Assembly (NCBI GenBank): GCA_963210315.1
Contig: OY723242.1
Coordinates: 248,001 to 312,000 of the forward strand
From: Rhynchopus euleeides
Lineage: Eukaryota; Euglenozoa; Diplonemea; Diplonemida; Diplonemidae
DNA length: 64,000 nt
Reading direction: 5' to 3'
The notes under the pieces: generated by a model
The model's database searches: none
What the model was told of the DNA's origin: nothing
Seen by the model: the letters and a program-made list of their open reading frames with translations, nothing else
Made by a program: the position numbers and the translations under genes
Part shown: one piece after another, positions 9,447 through 20,764 of the stretch
Position numbering within the stretch: the first letter of the stretch is position 1
Layout: each line of letters begins with the position of its first letter

Positions 9447-9623
9447 CCCCCCCCCCCCCTCCCGCATTATTTTATTTTTCAAAAGAATTTTCTTTCTTTT
9501 TTTTGCTCTTTTTTTTGTTTGCATTTTGAGGAACACCCCATCCACCCCATCCCCCCGCCCCCCTCCCCACCCCACCCCACCCCTCACCTCACCTGAGGTG
9601 TTTGCCAAAAAATACCCCCCCCC
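9447..9623. other. Homopolymer-rich spacer
   Basis: Poly-C, poly-T and CCCCACCCC-rich sequence between E3 copy 1 and E4. No gene. Confidence 0.5.
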
Positions 9624-9627
9624 CCTA

Positions 9628-11219
9628 GGCATACAGTGCAAACGATAATTATTATCGCATATATACCAGATACGATAATTTTCGGAAAATTGTCGCATAC
9701 GATAATTCATTATCGCATACGATAATTCATTATCGTATGATGCGATAATGGATTATCGTATACGACCAGATACGATAATTATTATCGTATGCGATAACAT
9801 ACGATAATCCCATTATCGTATGCGATACCCACCTGATTTTGCCCGAAACCAATCACCGAAATCTCCAGTTTACCACCGCCAAACGCCACCAAACCCCGCC
9901 AAGGGCCACAATCAGCCACAAAATAGAGATCACTACCATTCTCCCAGCCCCAGGAAGGGTAAGATGAGCCTGTGGGGTTCGGTGCTGCAGGCAGGGTACG
10001 CGTACTGGTCTGTGTCCGGGCTGCTGTGGTCATCGACAAGGCTGTGTGGTCTGTCCGAAGGAGGTGGATGGTGGTCTCCCTCAGGTGGATCGCGTCTCTC
10101 CGATCCTGCATGGGCTCAGGTGTCTCCAGATGATCATCACCCCTTGCCTTGCTGTCGGTGAGGATGGCGCCCGAGCTCCGCCTTGTAGCGCAGCGGAGTC
10201 GTGCAGGTCAGGCAGGCTCCTTGAGGCCTCCGAAGTGATGTGCGCGCGCCACCCCGTGGTTCCTTGTAGAGTTGCAGACAGGTCCGTGCGCACGGTGGGA
10301 GCGTTCGTATCGCCCGTTCCGTGCCAGGTCCTGAAGAATACCTTTGGTTGAGTATTGCCTCTCTCGGGTTCAAACCCCATTCAAGGTCCTTCGCTATGTC
10401 ATCACTGGTCGTCAGTCAGAGGGGAAGAACGGTGTTCCTCACTTTTTCACTGCTCACGGGAGCGAAGGCCAAGTCCAACATAAGTGGTAGCCTTGAAGAG
10501 AAATCTCCTGATCTCTCCAAACATTGCACCGAAGACCACACCTGCCTATCAGGTTCTTCCCCATCAGTCGAACAGTCTTTCTTGTTCATGTTCTGGGCAG
10601 GGTGCTCTGTCTCGGTCACCCCGACACCTGCTTCAACTAGGCTAGCCCAACGTCTTCCCTCAGTGTTCTCACAGGGGTGTCCTCAGTATCTGGGTCCCGA
10701 CGGCAAGGCAGCGTACCAGTCAGCTTTGCGAACCCGCAACAGGCTGTACTGGTGGTTGCATACCGCCGCAAGTATGACCCTGTTGCTGCGTAGTCATGTT
10801 TTCCATGAAGTGGGGTGGCGACAGGGTGTAAGTCACGAGGGGAAGGGCATGTGGAACGGCCACTGCCCAATCCCCAGAGTCCTCTCCGCCCCACTGTGCC
10901 TGAAACTTCTTCAGACAGACATAGTGATGTGCATGTCATGGCACTATGTGTGTTGTGTCTCTGCCACCCATTTGTGAGTGACATTCTACACTTCTGAGTG
11001 AAGCCCCCCGTCACCAATAATTCAAAGAAGCAAAAATGGCAGCTTCCGGCTCCACTTTTACCACTTTTTCAATGTGTTCTGGGCTGATTTCTGGTTTTCC
11101 GAAAATCTCAAAAAATTATCGCACCATTATCGTATATTATCGTATACGATAATATACGATAATGGGAATACGATAATAATTATCGTATGCGATAATTATT
11201 ATCGTTTGCACTGTATGCC
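9628..11219. mobile_element. TIR element E4 with ATACGATAAT subterminal repeats (1.59 kb)
   Basis: A 37-bp perfect inverted repeat (including the CCTAGG at each end) lies at 9624-9660 and 11187-11223, containing GGCATACAGTGCAAACGATA. Both ends carry many ATACGATAAT/ATTATCGTAT words (~9644-9822 and ~11112-11210), typical of subterminal transposase-binding arrays. TA at 9626-9627 and 11220-11221 is the likely target duplication. The ~1.27-kb interior has several overlapping short frames, none recognised as a transposase, so the element is probably non-autonomous. Confidence 0.75.
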
Positions 11220-11221
11220 TA

Positions 11222-12369
11222 GGGGGGGTCAAATGGGGGTGACAAACACGATTTTTCAAAAAACCGGCGCAGAGGCCCCAAAGCCCCCGTAAACCCTCCA
11301 AACCCCCCCAGATCGGTCCGGAAACCCATCGAACCCCACTTTTCCACCATTCCGGGCACCTCAGGTGCCCGAATTGGGGTACCTAAATTTTGTGCCACCG
11401 TTTGGTACCGTACAGTGCCACTGTGTGGGAGGTTGGAAAAGAAAATGCCCCAACACACCACATCTGAGGGTTGCAATGCATGTTGCTTGCCAACCACGTC
11501 ATCCGGTGGGTGTCAGGCGCTATGTAGGTGGCATCAGCCAGGTCTTCGATGTGTTCTGGCTTGTATATGTACCTCCCTGCCTGCGGCACAGGCACTGCCT
11601 TTGTCCCCCACACCAGCCACAGAGAGCGTATTGTACTCGGTCCACGGTTGCTGATTCATTGTGATGCGTTGTATCCTCGAGTGAACGTCACACACTAGTG
11701 ACACCACCACCCGCCATCCGAGAGCTGTATTGACTTTGCGCGCTTCCGTTGCATTCACCTCGCCACGCATATTGCACTGTTCAGTACCAGTGCTCTTGGG
11801 CCAGGCAAAGTAGACCGCAGCAAGTACCAATTCTGGCACAATGGGTACCACGACAGCGCACTTCGTGTGTTCCCGGAATGTACAGCTCGTGTTGCAACAG
11901 TCGTTGTCAACACATCCCGGTTGTGGAGCACTGCTGCACAGGAATCACACGACCATCTGGACTTGTTCCGTACCTACAGGCAGCCTCCCGGTGCATGGTG
12001 GCAGGGAGGTACATATACAAGCCAGAACTCATCGAAGACCTGGCTAATGCCACCTACATAGCGCCTGACACCCACCGGATGACGTGGTTGGCAAGCAACA
12101 TGCATTGCAACCCTCAGATGTGGTGTGTTGGGGCATTTTCTTTTCCAACCTCCCACACAGTGGCACTGTCCGGTACCAAACGGTGGCACAAAATTTAGGT
12201 ACCCCAATTCGGGCACCTGAGGTGCCCGGAATGGTGGAAAAGTGGGGTTCGATGGGTTTCCGGACCGATCTGGGGGGGTTTGGAGGGTTTACGGGGGCTT
12301 TGGGGCCTCTGCGCCGGTTTTTTGAAAAATCGTGTTTGTCCACGTAAAAGGGTGGCATTTGACCCCCCC
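11222..12369. mobile_element. Inverted-arm element E3, copy 2 (complete)
   Basis: Full-length copy, 1,148 bp, bordered by TA (11220-11221 and 12370-12371). Left arm runs to ~11590 and right arm from ~12000; the arms are near-perfect inverted repeats with a ~400-bp single-copy centre. Its left TA is also the right TA of E4, so one inserted against the other. No protein recognised. Confidence 0.85.
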
Positions 12370-12387
12370 TAGGGGGGGGGGGGGGGG

Positions 12388-13880
12388 TAGGTACCCCCAG
12401 AATACCCCAAAAGTGCATAAAAACCCCACAAACCGACCCAAAACCCTCCGGAAACGTGTTTTTGGGGTGTTTCGCATGTGTTGGGCTTGATTTTTTGGCA
12501 CTATACCAAAAGGTGAAAAGGTGGCCACCTTCCCGTACCTGGGCCTGGCCACCTTTGGGGCCTTGAACACACACAGATGCCGTGCACAACGCCGGATGGG
12601 CAGGTGGTCCAGCAGGAACTACAGTTCTTCGTGGTGCTTTTTCTGGGGCTGAAGACAGTCATTTGCAAGGTGGGAGGCAGTTGCCTGCTCCAAAATCGCT
12701 CGCAGTACAGCGGCTGCATCCCAACCCCCAAAAGGGCGTTTCTGCTGGCCCTGGGCAAGGCCGTGCCTGGTCTATCAGGGAGCGGCAGGTGGTAGACAGC
12801 GCAGGTTTGTCTGGTGCCTGAATTGTGAGCACAGGCGGTATCCTCACCGTGCCAGATGGAGGAAAAAGGGCTTGCCTCGGCAAGCATTACAACTGCTGAC
12901 CACGAATCGTCAGCAATTACTGCAGTACACCAAGCTGGCCTGTCTGTAGCAGATAGATGTGCTCCACAGAAGTAGAAGCACACGACAGAAGCTGCTGCTT
13001 CAATACTCGGTGAGGAGATACTGATGCGATTGCATCACTGCACAAGGCCCTATCATCCGCCACAGTGTCCACCACTTTCACCGGTATCTAAGTACAAGCT
13101 AAGCTCTGTGCGCAGTCTCGGGGGGTCCTCAGCCCGGGTGCGAACGTCAGGTGAAGCACAAGTCAGGCAGGTATGCCTGGATTCTGCAGTCAGCGTCGAA
13201 CGTACGAGGAATGGCTAGATGATTTCCTAGCTGTTGAAGACGGAGACTTGCACAGCCCCGAGAGCACAGCCCTCGATGTGCTGCTCGACCCCAGAAGTAC
13301 ACCGCGTGCCGCTCCCGTCTGCTATTCTTTCTTTTCAGCAGCAATGCAGCACATGAAACGTGGTCACCATATTAAACCTGCGCATGGCAGGGCAGTGTCT
13401 CACCGGATCATCGGGAGGGGTGTACAACCACCTGCAGGGCTGGCTCAAGTCGGTGAGAAACTTCTGTGCACCTCCTTCCCTGTATACCACCAAATGGCAC
13501 GGCACCACTGGGGCCACGAAACCACCCACCATTTGGCGCCAATCATGAGGGGCTGCTCAAACAGGAGCTTACTGAGTGCCTCGGGTCAGCCATTATGTGT
13601 CCCCGTACCCTCCTGGCGCTCAGAAGTCGTGTTTCAGTGATGTTTCCGTGCCCAGGGGATAATGTGTCTCTCTCCTGGCCACCCCCAGGTACGGGAAGGT
13701 GGCCACCCCAAAAATATGGTCAAAAAAGCCCACCAAACACCTCCAAACACCCCTACACACCATTTTTTTGGGGTTCCGGACCGGTTCTGGGTGGGTTTCA
13801 TGGTTTTTGGGGGCCTCTGGGGTGTTGTGCAAAAAAATGCAAAATTTACGCTTTTTGGGGGCTTTAGACCACCCCTACCC
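12388..13880. mobile_element. Diverged TIR element E5 (~1.5 kb)
   Basis: A 24-bp perfect inverted repeat (GGTGGCCACCTTCCCGTACC plus TGGG) lies at 12520-12543 and 13684-13707. Outside it, arms of ~150-180 bp match only roughly (both with Gs then TAGG, a CCCCAAAA-rich stretch, CCGGAA, and a GGGCTT-poly-T stretch). The outer right end (GCTTTAGACCACCCCTA) also resembles the sequence just right of E1. The interior, 12.55-13.68 kb, has no recognisable gene. Confidence 0.55.
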
Positions 13881-13889
13881 CCCCCCCCC

Positions 13890-14839
13890 CCCCCCGCATC
13901 CCCAGGTTCATTCCCTAAAAGGAGGGCCACCACCAAAGACGCGCCGTATTATTTTCGGGGCACATCATCGAAAGGCACATTTATGTTTTTAAGCACATGC
14001 ATGATGCGTAAAAGTGTAGGAGAGCTTCCGACGACCTGCTTCTTTTCAGTGTGTCTTGCTATCTCGTGTTCACATGTGCTCCACACCCACATCAAAGCAG
14101 CAGGCTCTAGGGTGGTGGAAGCGTCAACGCATCATTAAGGAAGAAGGAAGCACGGTCGCTACGCTCTTTAGAACAAAAGGCGCCCGGGCATGCGAAAGAT
14201 GTATTGTTTGTGGGGGTGGGGGTGGGGGTTGGGGGGGTGAGGGCATAGTGAGGCAGGGTCATTACGGAGGGGCAAAAAAGTGCCTGAAACCAAGCGTGCT
14301 GATCTCCCTTCACTCGTTGTGTCAGGCCGTGTCCGAGCAGTAACAATGGTCCAGTTGGGAGGGGGGGGGAGGGGGCAGGGGGCGTGTGTGCGTTAATATG
14401 CAGAAGCAAGGAGGAATGTGCCGTGAATGAAGCATTGCAACCCAGGGCAGGGCTCCCCCCCCCCCCCTGATTTGAATGCGTGTGTTGGCTGCGGGGGTGG
14501 GTGGTGGCGCCTGGGCCTATTTCAACCCCCTCTCCCCCTCCCCCTCCCTCCCCCGAGAATCGTGTTGCAGGACGGTGCAGTGTGCAACAACACGTGGCTT
14601 CTTGCAAGAGATATAGAATGAGAGGGTGTCCCAGCGCAGTGTAAAGCAAGAGTGCCCCCCACCCCCCTACACCACTTCAGTGCGTCACCCGTCCTCCTTC
14701 CCGCCCCGGATCTCGGCCCGACTGCGGTGCGCGTTCGCGGGGCGGACACCCTTGCAGTGCACGACATCGCACCCATCCGTTGCACAGCCCTGTATGAGTC
14801 AGGTGCGTATTTGAGGAGGGGGGGGGGTGGTGGTGGGGA
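13890..14839. other. Spacer without convincing gene
   Basis: Holds copy 2 of the GCRTCAACGCATC element and a strong G-quadruplex-type run at ~14212-14237 (four runs of at least five G with 1-2 nt loops). A short plus-strand frame around 14652-14810 reads less repetitively than its surroundings (GPTAVRVRGADTLAVHD) and might be a gene scrap broken by the palindrome at 14840. I could not identify it. Confidence 0.45.
14120..14169. repeat. Dispersed GCRTCAACGCATC element, copy 2
   Basis: AGCGTCAACGCATC, ATTAAGGAAGAAGGAAGC, ACGGTCGCTACGCTCTTT, nearly identical to the copy at 21541-21590. The flanking GGTGGA on the left is shared as well. Confidence 0.75.
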
Positions 14840-15531
14840 CACGGTGGGATCTTGTAAATTTTACATGTATAACTACAAGTATAATACATGTATTATACAT
14901 GTATAATACTTGCATGTCAACTATTATACATGTATAATACATGTATATGCCTGAAATATACATGTAAAATACATGTATATCAAGTAAAAATACATGTATA
15001 ATACTTGCATGTCAACTATTATACATGTATTTTTACTTGATATACATGTATTTTACATGTATATTTCAGGCATTTACATGTATTTTACATGTATAATACT
15101 TGTCATGCAAGTATTATACATGTAAAATACTTGCATGACAAGTAAAATACTTGCATGCAAGTAAAATACATGTATTTTACTTGCATGCAAGTATTTTACT
15201 TGTCATGCAAGTATTATACATGTATTTTACTTGTCATGCAAGTATTTTACATGTATAATACTTGCATGACAAGTATTATACATGTAAAATACATGTAAAT
15301 GCCTGAAATATACATGTAAAATACATGTATATCAAGTAAAAATACAAGTATAATAGTTGACATGCAAGTATTATACTTGTATTTTTACTTGATATACATG
15401 TATTTTACATGTATATTTCAGGCATATACATGTATTATACATGTATAATAGTTGACATGCAAGTATTATACATGTATAATACATGTATATACTTGTAGTT
15501 ATACATGTAAAATTTACAAGATCCCACCGTG
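14840..15531. mobile_element. 692-bp near-perfect palindromic fold-back element E6
   Basis: Ends CACGGTGGGATCTTGTAAAT and its reverse complement. The two ~330-bp halves are reverse complements with only scattered differences, and almost the whole sequence is built from TACATGTA, TACTTG, TATTATAC and TGCCTGAAATATAC words. Base composition (~70% AT) contrasts with the GC-rich surroundings. Its first eight bases, CACGGTGG, are also the ends of E8 at 23020. No coding potential. Confidence 0.8.
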
Positions 15532-15657
15532 GAGAGAGTCGTTGGATTATAAGCTAAGCTCCACATGCAGCAGCAGGGTGATGCAGAGGACTGCGCGGCT
15601 GCAAATCGGAAAGGGGTGAGAAGAAGCTGCGGGAGGGGGGGGGGGGGGGGGGGGGTA

Positions 15658-16804
15658 GGGGGGGTCAAATGGGGGTGACAAACACGATTTTTCAAAAAAC
15701 CGGCGCAGAGGCCCCAAAGCCCCCGTAAACCCTCCAAACCCCCCCAGATCGGTCCGGAAACCCATCGAACCCCACTTTTCCACCATTCCGGGCACCTCAG
15801 GTGCCCGAATTGGGGTACCTAAATTTTGTGCCACCGTTTGGTACCGGACAGTGCCACTGTGTGGGAGGTTGGAAAAGAAAATGCCCCAACACACCACATC
15901 TGAGGGTTGCAATGCATGTTGCTTGCCAACCACGTCATCCGGTGGGTGTCAGGCGCTATGTAGGGGGCATGAGCCAGGTCTTCGATGTGTTCTGGCTTGT
16001 ATATGTACCTCCCTGCCTGCGGCACAGGCACTGCCTTTGTCCCCCACACCAGCCACAGAGAGCGTATTGTACTCGGTCCACGGTTGCTGATTCATTGTGA
16101 TGCGTTGTATCCTCGAGTGAACGTCACACACTAGTGGCACCACCACCCGCCATCCGAGAGCTGTATTGACTTTGCGCGCTTCCGTTGTATTCACCTCGCC
16201 ACGCATATTGCACCGTTCAGTACCAGTGCTCTTGGGCCAGGCAAAGTAGACCGCAGCAACTACCAATTCTGGCACAATGGGTACCACGACAGCGCACTTC
16301 ATGTGTTCCCGGAATGTACAGCTCGTGTTGCAACAGTCGTTGTCAACACATCCCGGTTGTGGAGCACTGCTGCACAGGAATCACACGACCATCTGGACTG
16401 TTCCGTACCTACAGGCAGCCTCCCGGTGCATGGTGGCAGGGAGGTATATATACAAGCCAGAACACATCGAAGACCTGGCTAATGCCACCTACATAGCGCC
16501 TGACACCCACCGGATGACGTGGTTGGCAAGCAACATGCATTGCAACCCTCAGATGTGGTGTGTTGGGGCATTTTCTTTTCCAACCTCCCACACAGTGGCA
16601 CTGTACGGTACCAAACGGTGGCACAAAATTTAGGTACCCCAATTCGGGCACCTGAGGTGCCCGGAATGGTGGAAAAGTGGGGTTCGATGGGTTTCCGGAC
16701 CGATCTGGGGGGGTTTGGAGGGTTTACGGGGGCTTTGGGGCCTCTGCGCCGGTTTTTTGAAAAATCGTGTTTGTCCACGTAAAAGGGTGGCATTTGACCC
16801 CCCC
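15658..16804. mobile_element. Inverted-arm element E3, copy 3 (complete)
   Basis: 1,147 bp with the same ends, TA-bordered (15656-15657 and 16805-16806). The left side sits in a run of ~22 G. Differences from copy 2 are scattered single bases, plus TT missing in the centre (ACTGTTCCG against ACTTGTTCCG). Confidence 0.85.
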
Positions 16805-17008
16805 TAGGGGGGGGGGGGGAGGGGGGGAGAGAATGCAGAGGCGTTGGGTGTGCTTTTTTGTCTTGTAGGGTTTTAGTCGGGAAAGGTAAAGGGAACATTG
16901 TACGCTTCTCATAGTATGTCAGGGCTGCCAACCAAAAAAAATCGACAGGCGGCTCATTTTTTCTGCCCCCTCCCCCCCACTGCAGTACAGCTGCCCCTGG
17001 GGGCCACA

Positions 17009-18484
17009 TCACACACCACAGCTGTCACCCCCATCTCTCGGAAGGCCTGTCCCCCACCCCCATACCTGACGGAGAAGACACCCGCGCAGCGCATCCCCTT
17101 CACGGCAGACCCTTTCGCGGGGGAACACATGCTCGCTGACCTTCTCCCTCATTTTGAACAGGGCTTCCCGCAGGGCCGGCTGGTCAGACGTGTAGAGGCT
17201 GCAGGTGTCGTTACTGCCTGCCTGCTGCTTGTAGACCCTGAGCCACTCGGAGATGAGCTTGCGGACCTGGGGCTTTGCCGTGCGGAGCACCATGAAAGCC
17301 GTGTTCCGCTCCGGGAACCTCGAGAAGGGGAACCCGAGGAACGGCTCTGCGTCTTTGGAACCACGCGCCAGAGTCATATTCCCCGCTGCGTGCCCCTTCG
17401 ACCCCGCCCACCGCGCAAATGGATCCGCAGATGCCGCGAAGTCGTAGTTACGGATCCCATTCGGTAGCAGCCCCTCCACATCGTTGCAGATATGGACGTC
17501 GGGGGTCATCACAACAGTCGTGTCGTAGAGAGTGCTCAGCCGGGCCATCGCCGCGACCCTTTCGAGATGCGTCCTGTGCGGCGAAGGGGTTCCAGGACCC
17601 CCCTTCTGACTCGGGCAGGGTTTTGGCACGTCCATATCTTCGAAGTACATGGCGGAGATAAACGGCTTTGCCGCTGCGACCGCGTCTAAAAACGGCTTGT
17701 TCCGCCTCCGGGCGACGATGGTGTAATGCTGGATGAGAGTCACGCTCTTCAGGTTTCGCACCGCGTTCACCGCAGCCTCCATCTGCCCCCCATGCGCGAA
17801 GAGCAGCACACCCACCCTCCCACGGGGGGTCATCGGGGGCGCCACGCCGTGCATCGCGAACCGCCTTTCCATGTCAAACCCCGCCTTCTTCGCCCGCAGC
17901 GACTCGCGCATCGCCTCGTCTAACTGCTTCGGAGAATGCCGCTGCCGCACACCACCACCACCCCGTGCCCCAGGCCCTCTGCTGTCCCCTTTGCTTGCTC
18001 GCGGTTGCGCTTGGTGGGCCTGCGACTGCTTTCCCCCCGCCTGCCGCAGCGCATTCGCGCGGCTGCCCGCAGTCGAGTCGGCAGCAGTATGGTTCCGCCG
18101 TTGGACCCGCTCAGCTGCAGCGGTGTGGTCTGCACTGCCAGCAGTGATGTGTGGCAGTGGTGCCGGGGCCCGTTGGTTTGCTAGCGTGTTGTCGGGGCGG
18201 TGGCGGCGGTGTGGGGTGTGGTGGGGCTGCCCAGCAGCTGCGTCAGGCAGCGCTTCCCACCCAGCAGTATCGCCGGAAGGCGGCGGTGTGCCTCCCGCGG
18301 GTTCCGTGCCGCTGTGCGGCTGTGGTGGCGATGGCGCCGCCTCGGAGACGGAGTCCTGTGGAGAGGACAACCCCTCAACGGCAGCCCATCGCAGCCCAGC
18401 TGCCAAGAGCAGTGCAGCAACGACGACCCGCTGCCAGAGGGGGAATCTGCATCGCTCCGGCTTGGGATGCCCCTTGGGAGCCAC
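17009..18484 (-). CDS. Type II membrane protein, glycosyltransferase-like (GT-A fold)
   Basis: Up to 491 codons. Residues ~17-38 (RVVVAALLLAAGLRWAAVEG) form one signal-anchor segment after a basic N-terminus, then ~160 residues of Pro/Ala/His-rich stem, as in Golgi glycosyltransferases. The globular part (~225-470) follows the nucleotide-diphospho-sugar transferase pattern: VGVLLFAHGG, RLSTLYDTTVVMTPDVHICN then DVEGLL, YDFAASADPF, FPERNTAFMVLR, and SDQPALREALF. The usual DxD metal site appears as TPDVH, so it is altered. The first codon counted is GTG, and no ATG precedes it before a C-rich tract; an upstream exon starting after that tract is possible. Near the C-terminus CAG|GTATGG (17066/17065) looks like a donor, with an acceptor at 16925 after a T-rich tract, so the last ~18 codons may be intron. 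Substrate cannot be told. Confidence 0.65.
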   Translation of the reverse strand: MAPKGHPKPERCRFPLWQRVVVAALLLAAGLRWAAVEGLSSPQDSVSEAAPSPPQPHSGTEPAGGTPPPSGDTAGWEALPDAAAGQPHHTPHRRHRPDNTLANQRAPAPLPHITAGSADHTAAAERVQRRNHTAADSTAGSRANALRQAGGKQSQAHQAQPRASKGDSRGPGARGGGGVRQRHSPKQLDEAMRESLRAKKAGFDMERRFAMHGVAPPMTPRGRVGVLLFAHGGQMEAAVNAVRNLKSVTLIQHYTIVARRRNKPFLDAVAAAKPFISAMYFEDMDVPKPCPSQKGGPGTPSPHRTHLERVAAMARLSTLYDTTVVMTPDVHICNDVEGLLPNGIRNYDFAASADPFARWAGSKGHAAGNMTLARGSKDAEPFLGFPFSRFPERNTAFMVLRTAKPQVRKLISEWLRVYKQQAGSNDTCSLYTSDQPALREALFKMREKVSEHVFPRERVCREGDALRGCLLRQVWGWGTGLPRDGGDSCGV

Positions 18485-18785
18485 AGGCTTCGCAATCCCA
18501 GCCAGCTCGGCAAGGGGGGGGGGGGGGTGGGGTGAAGAGGTGAGGGCGAAATGGAATTCAAAAAAAACGACCCCTCAAGAGAGTTGGTGTCTGGGTGTGT
18601 GTAGAGGAGAATCTGCTCTGCTGGAGGGTGAAGGTGGGTGGGGCTGGGATGGCAAACACGAGCTGACACGATATGTGCAATACGCGATACGGTGGGACAC
18701 TTTCCTGGCGTATTCTCTTCCGGAGGCAAATTTGGGTTCGTTAGGGCGCCACATGAGCAACCTCAAAAATGGGGCCCAGTTTTTC
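18485..18785. other. Region upstream of the glycosyltransferase-like gene
   Basis: A 14-G run (a pyrimidine tract on the gene strand) directly abuts the ORF. No further gene; presumably 5' exon or promoter sequence. Confidence 0.4.
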
Positions 18786-18830
18786 GTTTTCACGGTAATA
18801 CAGACTTCGCGGCAAATAAGTCGGTGTTAA

Positions 18831-19949
18831 CCCTTTACCAGCGGACCGTACATATATGTACGGTTATGTCTAGCATCCCTGAGTAAATGGCTTTAATTTT
18901 CGACTTTTTGGGGGCCCTCGCTACCAAGTGTGACTGAGTGAGAAAAAGTGAGAAATCAGCCATGTTTGGCTGACAAATGACGACTCGTGACTCACAGTGA
19001 CTCGTAGCGAGGGCCCCCTTTGACCAATTTTTGTATTCTCGAAATGTTCGAGCACAACGGAATCAAATGCGACCAGTTTCGGCGAGAAAGGCGGAGCAGA
19101 GAATATTATATTTCTGAAAGAGAATTTCACAAAAAGTCAGATTTTTGGTCGATTTCCCCACCTCATGGACCCCACCATGACCTACAATTCCTGGTGATGT
19201 TCTACTCCACTAAATTGACCAATTTTTGTGATCTTGAATTCTGCTGTGCCGATTCTGTCACATATTGCATGTGGTTCCGCCAATTTTCGCGACCATCGGA
19301 TACGGAACAGCCTCCTCCCAGCACCCCCGAATTTGAGGGAACGTCAGGCATGTTTGAGGGGTGCACAAAGGAGACCCACTTCAGGAATTTTCTGCTCATT
19401 CTTTTTCAGAATCTCTCGCGATGGTGGATTCCGCTGTTCAAAATATCATGGAGAACCCTGGGGCTGATGAGAAGGAATCCAAGAACTGACCCGCAAGGCC
19501 GTACGTAAATCCCGTACCCCACTGATGGGAGTTGACCAGGCAGGGCCCACAGGGCTTGCAAGTCCGAGGTGGCACTCAGGAGTGTTCTGCTCCACCAAAT
19601 TGACCGATTCTTTCGATCTAGAATTCCACTGTGCTCATTCTGTCACAGTTATCACCTGTTTCCACCACTACTCACCACCACCCCGTATTTTTTTCGAGAG
19701 AAAATTCCGACACCCCGATTTTCGAGGGGGGAATAGGCCATCATGGGCGATGCACAAAGGATGCCCATTTGAGGAATTTTCTGCTTGGATTTTTTCAAAA
19801 TTTCTTGCAATCGTGGATTCCGCGAGTCAAAATAGCCCCACTATGGTACTTGACATTTCTGTTCTGCGTGGTCGCGTCAGGTTCACCGAAGTCACAAAAG
19901 TGCCCCCCCAAAACTAAAAATAAGTCAGGGGTGCCTAGACCGTAAAGGG
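18831..19949. mobile_element. piggyBac-like non-autonomous element (1,119 bp)
   Basis: Flanked on both sides by TTAA (18827-18830 and 19950-19953), with inverted ends CCCTTTAC and GTAAAGGG. A palindrome, CCGTACATATATGTACGG, lies just inside the left end. TTAA target duplication with CCYT-type ends is diagnostic for the piggyBac superfamily. No transposase. The interior contains a diverged ~380-bp tandem duplication (about 19195-19500 and 19578-19880). Confidence 0.7.
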
Positions 19950-20039
19950 TTAAAGCGGTATCGTTTTAATTAAGTCGTTTATTTTATGTCGGGCCGCCAA
20001 AATCCACCGGACCTTGCATTTTTCCGATTTATTTATTTA

Positions 20040-20070
20040 TTTTTTCCCGGCGCCGCAGGCCGGGAAAAAA
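20040..20070. repeat. 12-bp stem hairpin
   Basis: TTTTTTCCCGGC, a 7-nt loop, then GCCGGGAAAAAA. Perfect inverted repeat; it would act as a strong RNA hairpin if transcribed. No neighbouring gene. Confidence 0.7.
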
Positions 20071-20764
20071 TGGAGGTAGGTGGGCTTGCTCTGAGGATGT
20101 CCCGTCTCCCCTTGCCGTGTCCCTGCAATGATCATGCCGTTGTCTAGTTAGAGGCAGTTGATGGCAAGGTATTTGTCCCGACACTGGTCGAGGAAGGGAT
20201 TCATAGAACCCCTTCCCTTCCCATTGTCTGTGAGAGTGGCGTCTGGGACTGGCGTATGGTCGCTTGTCTCACATCAGTTGATACTCCGGTCACTGATACC
20301 CATTCTCTGCATCTCTGCCCATACCCACGAGGTGATCAACAGGTGGACCCAGTCCTGTTCACCGAGGGCAGGTGGTACTCTGCCCTCGGTGAACAGAACC
20401 CCACGGCAAGGGCCCGACATGTAAGGTATATACGAGGTTCGCCCGTTCGACAGACACGCTCATTGTTTTGTGTCAGTCGATGGGCACCGGAGGTGTGCAA
20501 AATGTAGCATATTGTGCGAGCGTAGCGAGCCACGGTAGCGCTTAGCGATTTTTGGCGGGTTCAATTAGATACCGTTTTAAATAAGTCGTTTTCTTTAAGT
20601 CGGCGCGGCTGAAACCGTCTTAAATAAAAACGACTTAAACGACGTTCTTACTGTAAAGCGATTTTACGGTTTTTTCTCACGGCGTGAAGAGAAAAAACGA
20701 CCAAAAGGCGGTTTTGGCGTTCAAAAGTTGCGTATTGTGCAAGAAAAACATGTCATCGCCTTGA

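Noticed and set aside
10340..10395. tRNA, from a GGTTCAAACCCC T-loop-like motif
   Set aside because: No matching acceptor, D or anticodon stems can be drawn around it.
10321..10977. 218-codon plus-strand ORF inside E4 as transposase
   Set aside because: No catalytic pattern, irregular composition, and equally long overlapping frames on the other strand; treated as non-coding interior.
14107..14649. 180-codon minus-strand ORF in the 14-kb spacer
   Set aside because: Composed largely of translated G/C runs and the dispersed 50-bp element; no family resemblance.
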